A stretch of 5,959 nucleotides of DNA from Methanomassiliicoccales archaeon PtaU1.Bin030 (GTDB taxonomy: Archaea; Thermoplasmatota; Thermoplasmata; Methanomassiliicoccales; Methanomassiliicoccaceae): assembly GCA_002067635.1 (NCBI GenBank), contig MVRB01000071.1, positions 1 through 5,959 of the forward strand, given 5' to 3'. The position numbers were made by a program, and so were the translations under genes. How positions within the stretch are numbered: position 1 is the stretch's first letter; each line of letters opens with the position of its first letter. Of this stretch, positions 1 to 4,222 are shown in pieces. The notes under the pieces are model-generated. The model had not been told where the DNA came from, made no database searches, and was given only the letters and a program-made list of their open reading frames with translations.

Positions 1-1
1 C

Positions 2-733
2 AAGGGCCGGGGGAGGGAGGTCCTGGCCGTGGTGCGCACATCGGACCTCATCCTCTTCGTCATCGACGTGTACGACATGAACATCGACGTCCTGGTCAAC
101 GAACTCTATAACACTGGCATCCGTTTGAATACCCATCCTCCCAACGTGGTCATCACCAAGACCGAGAGGGGCGGCATCGAGGTCAAGCCCACCGTGGCTC
201 TGACCAAGATCACCCCGGAGATGGCCTCGGACATGGTGGCCGCATATGGCCACGTCAATGCCGAGGTCATCATACGCGAGGACATCGACGAGGAGCAGCT
301 CATCGACGTCCTCACCGGGAACAGGGTCTACCTGCGCTCGTTGACGGTGGTGAACAAGATTGACCTAGTGGATGAGGAGCACCTGCTGAGGATCAAGGAG
401 AAGATGCGCGGGTGGGACCCCATCTACGTTGCCGCCAACAAGGACCTCGGCATCGAGGAGCTGAAGGAGGCCATCTACAAGAAGCTTGACTTCATACATG
501 TCTTCTTGAAGCCCCAGGGCCAAGAGGCGGACATGAAGGAACCCATGGTCATAATGGGGGGCTCCACCGTGGGGGACCTGTGCGACCGCATCCACCGGTC
601 CTTCCGCCGCAACTTCCGCTATGCCACGGTGTGGGGAAGGTCCGCTAAGTTCCCCGGTCAGACCGTAGGCACGGAACATGTCCTGATGGACGGTGATATT
701 ATAACCATCGTGGTGAAGCGGGGCGGTGAGTGA
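2..733 (+). CDS. drg: DRG-family GTP-binding protein with C-terminal TGS domain, 5' end missing
   Basis: Reading frame 2 is open from the left edge to the TGA at 731-733, so the true start lies upstream and about 243 codons are present. The first residues, KGRGREVLAVVRTSDLIL, match the segment just after the G3 switch of DRG (developmentally regulated GTP-binding) proteins in the Obg superfamily. Visible parts: the DRG-specific insert region, the G4 guanine-specificity motif NKID at 353-364, a G5-like segment (YVAANKDLGI), and a C-terminal TGS domain from about nucleotide 540, ending in the typical GDIITIVVKRGG. The P-loop (G1) and the DxPG motif (G3) should lie outside the window. DRG proteins are cytosolic GTPases associated with ribosomes and translation; the exact role in archaea is poorly known. 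The start codon at 29 (GTG) is internal and should not be taken as the gene start. Confidence 0.95.
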   Translation, partial: KGRGREVLAVVRTSDLILFVIDVYDMNIDVLVNELYNTGIRLNTHPPNVVITKTERGGIEVKPTVALTKITPEMASDMVAAYGHVNAEVIIREDIDEEQLIDVLTGNRVYLRSLTVVNKIDLVDEEHLLRIKEKMRGWDPIYVAANKDLGIEELKEAIYKKLDFIHVFLKPQGQEADMKEPMVIMGGSTVGDLCDRIHRSFRRNFRYATVWGRSAKFPGQTVGTEHVLMDGDIITIVVKRGGE

Positions 734-790
734 AATGCCTCATGCTGATACGTCATTGAGAGGACTTGTCTGCATCTGCTTACCCTAGGA

Positions 791-800
791 CCTTTTTGAT
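791..800 (+). terminator. Possible oligo-T terminator after the DRG gene
   Basis: A run of five T (793-797) lies about 60 bases after the DRG stop codon, in the 72-base gap between two convergent genes. Archaeal transcription often ends at such U-runs without a hairpin, and no convincing hairpin precedes it. Nothing else is seen in 734-805: the ATG at 735 opens only a 17-codon frame. Confidence 0.3.
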
Positions 801-805
801 GCGCT

Positions 806-1438
806 TCAAAGGGCAGTGCACAGGCGGACCAGCTTGTCTATCTGCACGGCCATCGCGTCCCTGATGGCCAGGGCATCGGTGCCCCGTTCCCGGCCCGTGC
901 GCTCAAGGTAGGAGGGGAACCAGCTGGAGACGTGGTTGGAGGGCTGGGGGAGAAAAACGAACAACAGCCCCTCTGGCGGATAGTTGGTCCTCACCCAGTT
1001 CTTGGCCACATCCCCTAAGGCCACTATTCCCTGGACGCCCTCTTCCAGGAGGGCATCGACCTCCGCTCTCACTGTGTCCTTGCCCCCTTCCCGCCCCTCA
1101 TCCTGCGGCGACGGGCTGAGGTAGATCAGATGGCCGTACCGGAACAATTTGTGCAGCTGGGCCATTTTTTCGTCCTCCTGGGCATCCCACATCTCACGGA
1201 GGAAACGCTGGACCCTTACCAGAAGCCTTCCTGGCTCCCCCGCTGCGAATATCATTCTCCTGGCTGATTCCTCGTCAAAGGTCCTGCTAACCTTGTATAT
1301 GGGTATCAGGCTGGGAGAGGGGGACTCGGCCACGATGATGACCCTGACCGTGGGAGGACGAGGCACCACCACCGGGCCCCCTGCCGGTCCGAACCCCTCG
1401 CCCCGACCTTTCTCTTTACCATCGTCACCCATGCTCAT
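806..1438 (-). CDS. Uncharacterised protein, possible uracil-DNA-glycosylase-superfamily fold
   Basis: An open frame of about 210 codons whose family I do not recognise with certainty. Numbered from the first ATG (1444), the first 30 residues are a Gly/Pro-rich, low-complexity tail. A strand-loop motif VRVIIVAESPSPS follows at 33-45, then a helical middle, then GIVALGDVAKNW at 139-150 and FLPQPSNHVSSWF at 164-176. This order (hydrophobic strand plus ESP-type loop, later a strand ending in LG, then a strand followed by a PSxH loop) resembles uracil-DNA-glycosylase-like proteins, where the first loop holds the catalytic site and the last contacts DNA. The classical catalytic and HPS motifs are not clearly present, so activity cannot be claimed. 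Three starts are close together: 1444, 1438 and 1432. I chose 1438 because a TATA-like box at 1461-1468 would place transcription start there, giving a leaderless mRNA. If the mRNA starts further upstream, GGTGA at 1442-1438 would instead serve 1432. Divergent from hisS, convergent with the DRG gene. Confidence 0.7.
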   Translation of the reverse strand: MSMGDDGKEKGRGEGFGPAGGPVVVPRPPTVRVIIVAESPSPSLIPIYKVSRTFDEESARRMIFAAGEPGRLLVRVQRFLREMWDAQEDEKMAQLHKLFRYGHLIYLSPSPQDEGREGGKDTVRAEVDALLEEGVQGIVALGDVAKNWVRTNYPPEGLLFVFLPQPSNHVSSWFPSYLERTGRERGTDALAIRDAMAVQIDKLVRLCTAL

Positions 1439-1460
1439 CACCATAGCATGGGATAGCGCC

Positions 1461-1475
1461 GATTAATCCTTTCCC
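1461..1475 (-). promoter_or_regulatory. Candidate archaeal promoter for the 806-1438 gene
   Basis: On the minus strand GGGAAAG (1475-1469) is followed directly by the AT-rich palindrome GATTAATC (1468-1461). This is the BRE-then-TATA order of archaeal promoters. A box at about -30 to -23 predicts transcription start near 1438, one of the three candidate start codons. The TATA match is only moderate. Confidence 0.45.
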
Positions 1476-1497
1476 TTTACAGGCCAGGAGCGCGGCA

Positions 1498-1514
1498 GGA
1501 AAATGGTTTTATAA
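1498..1514 (+). promoter_or_regulatory. Archaeal promoter (BRE + TATA) for a leaderless hisS mRNA
   Basis: Purine-rich GGAAAA (1498-1503) precedes TTTTATAA (1507-1514). The box occupies about -29 to -22 relative to the ATG at 1536. Since archaeal transcription starts roughly 25 bases after the box centre, the transcript should begin at or within a base or two of that ATG. No Shine-Dalgarno sequence precedes it. Confidence 0.7.
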
Positions 1515-1535
1515 CCTCATCACATGTTGGCGGCG

Positions 1536-2780
1536 ATGATTCAGAGGCCCCGGGGGACCCGTGATTTCGGTCCTGAGGAGATGGAGAAAAGGCGCTCTCT
1601 GGAGAGCAAGATGCGCCAGGAAGCAGCATTGTTCGGTTTCCGGGAGGTTACGACACCGATATTCGAGCATACCGAGCTATTCACCATCAAGTCGGGCCCC
1701 AACGTGGTGGAGGAGATATATGCCTTCACGGACAAGGGTGGCCGGGACATCTCCCTGCGCCCTGAGCTTACTGCGCCGGTGATGCGTTTCTTCGTCAATG
1801 AGCTGACAAACTATCCGCGACCCCTGAAGATGTTCTACTTCGGACAGTGCTTCCGCTACGAGCGTCCGCAGTCGGGCAGGTTCCGTGAGTTCTACCAGTT
1901 CGGTGCTGAACTGATCGGGAACCCTGGGCCGGAGAGCGATGCGGAGGTCATCGCCCTTGCAGCGTCCATAATGAGAAGCGTGGGGCTCAAGGACTACAGC
2001 ATCCGGATCGGTCACATAGGCGTCCTCAGGGGGCTTTTGGCCAGCTCAGGGGTGGAGGGGGCACAGGCTGCGCCTATCCTTCAGAAGCTGGACAAGAAGG
2101 AGTATGAGGAGGCATCGGCGCGCATGGCCGAGGCTGGAATATCCGCCGAGGAGGCGGAGAGGATAATCGAGATCACCAAGACCTCGGGTCCTAGGGAGGT
2201 CCTGGACAGGATCGAGGGCGGGGCCAGGGACCACCTACTGGAGATCTTCAAGATACTATCCTTCTACGGATTCGATAACGTGCAGGTGGACCTGGGCGTT
2301 GTCCGCGGCCTCGATTACTACACGGGAATGGTTTTCGAGATGGACGCCCCCGTCCTGGGCGCGGAGAAGCAGATCTGCGGCGGCGGGTCCTACTCCCTGA
2401 CGGAGCTGTTCGGAGGGGAGAAGACCTTCTCCACGGGCTTCGGGATAGGCTTTGACCGCACGCTCTTGGCGCTGGAGCGGGAGGGCTATCAGGCACCGCC
2501 CCATGTCATCGACGCCTTCGTGATACCGGTCACGCCCTCTACGAAGGAAGACGCTTTCAGGATCGCTGCCCAGCTGCGGAGGGAAGGCGTGGCGACGGAG
2601 GTCGACCTCATGGGCAGGAGCCTCTCCAAGAACTTCAAGCACGCTGCTTCCTTGAACGCCCGCAAGGTCATCATAGTGGGCGAAAAGGAGCTGGCCCAGG
2701 GGGCCGTGGCTGTGAGGGACATGTCGTCTGGGGATCAGAGGTTGGTGAAGAAGGAAGACCTTAGGTCCGAGTTTAAGTGA
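1536..2780 (+). CDS. hisS: Histidyl-tRNA synthetase
   Basis: Class II aminoacyl-tRNA synthetase of 414 residues that charges tRNA-His with histidine in the cytosol; length is normal for the family. In numbering from an upstream ATG at 1524 (add 4 to the protein numbering), the visible motifs are RGTRDF near the start, TPIFEHTELF (44-53, motif 1 region), LRPELT (78-83), motif 2 FRYER (110-114), the HisRS-specific RGLDYYTG (261-268), a glycine-rich GGGSYSL (286-292), motif 3 GFGIGFDR (305-312), and a C-terminal anticodon-binding domain from about 330. I chose ATG 1536 over ATG 1524 because the protein then begins MIQRPRGTRDF, as HisRS usually does, and because 1524 lies only 10 bases after the TATA box, upstream of any plausible transcription start. 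The gene appears to be transcribed alone. One oddity is GGGSY where most HisRS have GGGRYD. Confidence 0.97.
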   Translation: MIQRPRGTRDFGPEEMEKRRSLESKMRQEAALFGFREVTTPIFEHTELFTIKSGPNVVEEIYAFTDKGGRDISLRPELTAPVMRFFVNELTNYPRPLKMFYFGQCFRYERPQSGRFREFYQFGAELIGNPGPESDAEVIALAASIMRSVGLKDYSIRIGHIGVLRGLLASSGVEGAQAAPILQKLDKKEYEEASARMAEAGISAEEAERIIEITKTSGPREVLDRIEGGARDHLLEIFKILSFYGFDNVQVDLGVVRGLDYYTGMVFEMDAPVLGAEKQICGGGSYSLTELFGGEKTFSTGFGIGFDRTLLALEREGYQAPPHVIDAFVIPVTPSTKEDAFRIAAQLRREGVATEVDLMGRSLSKNFKHAASLNARKVIIVGEKELAQGAVAVRDMSSGDQRLVKKEDLRSEFK

Positions 2781-2787
2781 ATTGAAA

Positions 2788-2869
2788 AGTGCCCGGGACC
2801 GGCGCTTGTGGGGATTCGGAGGAAAAACGACTGTTCAGGAGGAGAGTTGAGCAGCCGACCCCGGGCACT
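2788..2869 (-). ncRNA. Candidate structured small RNA with anti-Shine-Dalgarno-like loop
   Basis: No protein gene occupies 2781-2978. On the minus strand, 2869-2854 (AGUGCCCGGGGUCGGC) pairs with 2803-2788 (GCCGGUCCCGGGCACU) over 16 consecutive positions. After a bulged U at 2853, three more pairs follow (2852-2850 with 2804-2806), closing a 43-base loop (2849-2807). Two stem positions, 2798/2859 and 2799/2858, are G-U wobbles in the minus-strand RNA but A-C mismatches in plus-strand RNA, which favours the minus strand as the functional one. The loop is pyrimidine-rich with CCUCC at 2842-2838 and 2822-2818, on either side of a weak 4-bp mini-hairpin (2836-2825), and CCCC at 2813-2810. A strong promoter places transcription start at 2869 or 2868. 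The 3' side continues UUUCAAUU, a short U-tract after a GC stem, so an RNA of about 82-90 bases is expected. I do not recognise it as tRNA, 5S, SRP, RNase P or a C/D-box RNA. Function unknown. Confidence 0.65.
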
Positions 2870-2892
2870 AAAAATATCAAATAAAGCTCTTC

Positions 2893-2906
2893 TATATAAA
2901 CTTTCC
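2893..2906 (-). promoter_or_regulatory. Strong archaeal promoter driving the 2788-2869 small RNA
   Basis: On the minus strand GGAAAG (2906-2901) abuts TTTATATA (2900-2893), close to a consensus BRE plus TATA box and the best promoter in the window. If the box spans -31 to -24, the start is at 2869, exactly the first base of the inverted repeat. No start codon with an open frame follows; what follows is the structured element. Confidence 0.75.
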
Positions 2907-2920
2907 TCCATACTGGTGTC

Positions 2921-2934
2921 TATCTATCGAGATA
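2921..2934. repeat. Small inverted repeat downstream of dodecin
   Basis: TATCT (2921-2925) and AGATA (2930-2934) form a perfect 5-bp stem around ATCG. It lies between the dodecin stop and the small-RNA promoter. No U-run follows on the minus strand, so a terminator role is weak. Nothing else is identified in 2907-2978. Confidence 0.3.
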
Positions 2935-2978
2935 ACCAAGGCGTGCCGTTGCGCAGATGCGGAACCTAGGGACCAAAC

Positions 2979-3185
2979 TTAGTCTTCGGTCTCTACATCG
3001 AAGTAAATTCGCATTAGCGCACGGTATTCTACGATCCTGTCATCCTTAACCTTGCACTCCGTCTCCACCATTTTGCCCCATCGTATACCGCGCACTGTCT
3101 TAGCGGCCACTTCGATGGCGTTCTGGGCGGCATCGTCAAAGCTCGAAGAGGATATGCCCACGATGTCGATTATCTTCTGAACCAT
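2979..3185 (-). CDS. Dodecin, flavin-binding storage protein
   Basis: A 68-residue protein starting MVQKIIDIVG, the exact usual length for dodecins. These assemble as hollow dodecamers that bind flavins (riboflavin, FMN or FAD) and protect the cell from free flavin. Recognisable family features are the SSSSFDDAAQNAIE helix start (12-25), the KTVRGIRW segment with the flavin-stacking Trp36, and the final strand VEYRALMRIYFDVE. By position, residue 55 is Arg where the well-studied haloarchaeal dodecin has Gln55. An upstream in-frame ATG at 3191 would add two residues. I prefer 3185 because GGGAG lies 8 bases before it but only 2 before 3191. It is last in the panD - RNase HI - dodecin run, 41 bases after the RNase HI stop. 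Confidence 0.93.
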   Translation of the reverse strand: MVQKIIDIVGISSSSFDDAAQNAIEVAAKTVRGIRWGKMVETECKVKDDRIVEYRALMRIYFDVETED

Positions 3186-3226
3186 GTTCATCGCTCCCTG
3201 AGTAGCATATGGGACGTCGAACCTGA

Positions 3227-3664
3227 TTAAGGATTGGGTCGGCCGTGGGGCTGCAGGGACCTCATTATGTCCTGCTCCCTGTTAAGCAGCTCGTCCGCCC
3301 TAGCTACCATAGGATGCTCCCTGCGTACGTTGCGGAAGGTCACCTGCTTGAACCTGCCCATGCGCTCCCTGAGGTCACTAAGGAACGGCTGCAGGTTTGA
3401 GGCCCTGCACCGGTACTGTCCGTTGACCTGACGCACCAATACCTCAGAATCGCTGATGACCTCCACCTCGGTAGCGCCCAGATCCTCGGCCTCTTTCAGC
3501 GCTGCTATGGCCCCGCTGTATTCCGCCTCGTTGTTGGTCATCTTTCCCAGGTATCGGCCATATTCCCTGATGACCTTTCCCGCCTCATCAGTGATCACCA
3601 ACGCGAAGGCAGCGGGTCCGGGGTTGCCCCGAGAGCCGCCATCAGTGTAGATGAAGAGCTTCAT
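3227..3664 (-). CDS. rnhA: Ribonuclease HI family protein
   Basis: Cleaves the RNA strand of RNA-DNA hybrids using two metal ions. About 145 residues, a normal size for RNase HI. In numbering from an upstream ATG at 3676 (subtract 4 for the chosen start), the catalytic set is complete: Asp12 in YTDGGSRGNPG, Glu50 in TNNEAEY, Asp76 in ISDSE and Asp128 in ARADELLN. His121 in RREHPM takes the usual loop position. There is no N-terminal hybrid-binding zinc-like domain. ATG 3676 overlaps the panD stop as ATGA, but GAGGT (3674-3670) sits 5 bases before ATG 3664, and the protein then begins MKLFIYTDGG as is typical, so I take 3664. Translational coupling to panD is likely either way. Confidence 0.94.
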   Translation of the reverse strand: MKLFIYTDGGSRGNPGPAAFALVITDEAGKVIREYGRYLGKMTNNEAEYSGAIAALKEAEDLGATEVEVISDSEVLVRQVNGQYRCRASNLQPFLSDLRERMGRFKQVTFRNVRREHPMVARADELLNREQDIMRSLQPHGRPNP

Positions 3665-3672
3665 CCTGGACC

Positions 3673-4038
3673 TCATGCCTTCCCGGGCCGTGGGGCCCTA
3701 AGCGTCTCTTTCCACCGGTTCTTATCGTCAACAAGAACGATGCGTGGCTCTATGGGTGCATCAGCCAGCTCGAAGGCCATGATGATGATGCGGTCGCCCA
3801 CGCGGACCAGCCTTGCGGCGGCCCCGTTGACGCATATTGTGCCCGATCCCGCCTCTCCGGCCACCACATAGGTCTCGAAGCGTGCCCCGTTGTTCACATC
3901 CGATATGAGGACCTTCTCACCGGGCCATATGTCCGCCTCCTCCAATAGAGAGCTATCTATGGTGATGCTCCCGATGTAGTCAGGGTCGGCCTGAGTGACC
4001 ACGGCACGGTGGATCTTACCCCGAAGGAGAACGCGCAT
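3673..4038 (-). CDS. panD: Aspartate 1-decarboxylase proenzyme, pyruvoyl-dependent
   Basis: Makes beta-alanine from L-aspartate for pantothenate and coenzyme A synthesis. At 121 residues it has the length of bacterial PanD. The proenzyme cuts itself before the Ser of YIGS (Gly23-Ser24), turning that serine into the pyruvoyl group. Other conserved residues seen: Lys8 and His10 in RGKIHRA, Tyr21, NNGARFETY (Arg53, Tyr57), and VNGAAA (Asn71-Gly72) followed by VGDRIIIMAF. All key active-site residues are present, so it should be active. It is the first gene of a minus-strand unit with RNase HI and dodecin. No Shine-Dalgarno lies at proper spacing, and a BRE/TATA-like element at 4062-4076 fits a leaderless mRNA beginning at this ATG. 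Beta-alanine in most archaea is thought to come from a PLP-dependent decarboxylase, so this bacterial-type enzyme may have been acquired by transfer. Confidence 0.95.
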   Translation of the reverse strand: MRVLLRGKIHRAVVTQADPDYIGSITIDSSLLEEADIWPGEKVLISDVNNGARFETYVVAGEAGSGTICVNGAAARLVRVGDRIIIMAFELADAPIEPRIVLVDDKNRWKETLRAPRPGKA

Positions 4039-4061
4039 GATTGCGATGATGGTCCTCTAGC

Positions 4062-4076
4062 TCATGAATCTTTTCC
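4062..4076 (-). promoter_or_regulatory. Candidate promoter for the panD unit
   Basis: On the minus strand GGAAAAG (4076-4070) is directly followed by ATTCATGA (4069-4062), at -31 to -24 from the panD ATG. The BRE part is very good and the TATA part weak. It predicts a leaderless panD transcript. Confidence 0.45.
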
Positions 4077-4112
4077 TTGAAAAAGATAACCAGGCTCAAG
4101 GACCCTGTGTTA

Positions 4113-4139
4113 GGGGATAGAGGTGGGCTACGCCTCCCC
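4113..4139. repeat. Imperfect inverted repeat between divergent promoters
   Basis: GAGGTG (4120-4125) and CGCCTC (4131-4136) form a 6-bp stem with one wobble around GGCTA. An outer GGGG (4113-4116) can pair with CCCC (4136-4139) as an alternative that bulges ATAG. It lies between the panD promoter and the importer promoter and, by the predicted starts, is in neither transcript. A DNA operator is therefore more plausible than an RNA structure. I match it to no known regulator site. Confidence 0.3.
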
Positions 4140-4141
4140 AT

Positions 4142-4156
4142 GAGGAAGTTATTTTA
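4142..4156 (+). promoter_or_regulatory. Candidate promoter for the ABC importer genes
   Basis: GAGGAAG (4142-4148) precedes TTATTTTA (4149-4156), in archaeal BRE/TATA order. The predicted start is near 4180, which leaves a leader of about 43 bases before the ATG at 4223. This gene is therefore not leaderless, unlike the other first genes here. Confidence 0.55.
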
Positions 4157-4180
4157 TCGATACGCCCATTTGCCCCTGCT

Positions 4181-4202
4181 CTTCGGCCTCATAGGGCTGA
4201 AG
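4181..4202 (+). promoter_or_regulatory. 5'-UTR hairpin in the importer mRNA
   Basis: CUUCGGCCU (4181-4189) pairs with GGGCUGAAG (4194-4202) over 9 bp around a CAUA loop. Two of the pairs (4185/4198 and 4189/4194) are G-U wobbles only in plus-strand RNA, matching the expected transcript strand. The hairpin begins one base after the predicted transcription start. A purine-rich stretch and GGGG (4214-4217, 5 bases before the ATG) follow, the latter serving as a weak ribosome-binding site. It could stabilise the mRNA or regulate it. I recognise no known riboswitch, and the leader is much too short for a cobalamin riboswitch. Confidence 0.5.
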
Positions 4203-4222
4203 GAGATAGACAAGGGGTTAAT

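Noticed and set aside
2788..2869. Reading the inverted repeat as a plus-strand rho-independent-like terminator of hisS.
   Set aside because: The plus-strand RNA has two A-C mismatches and a 43-base loop, and A-rich rather than U-rich sequence follows it. A strong minus-strand promoter is aligned with it instead.
2788..2869. tRNA or tRNA-like gene, suggested by the roughly 80-base length and closing stem.
   Set aside because: The stem is 16 bp rather than a 7-bp acceptor arm, and no T-arm, D-arm or anticodon arm can be found on either strand.
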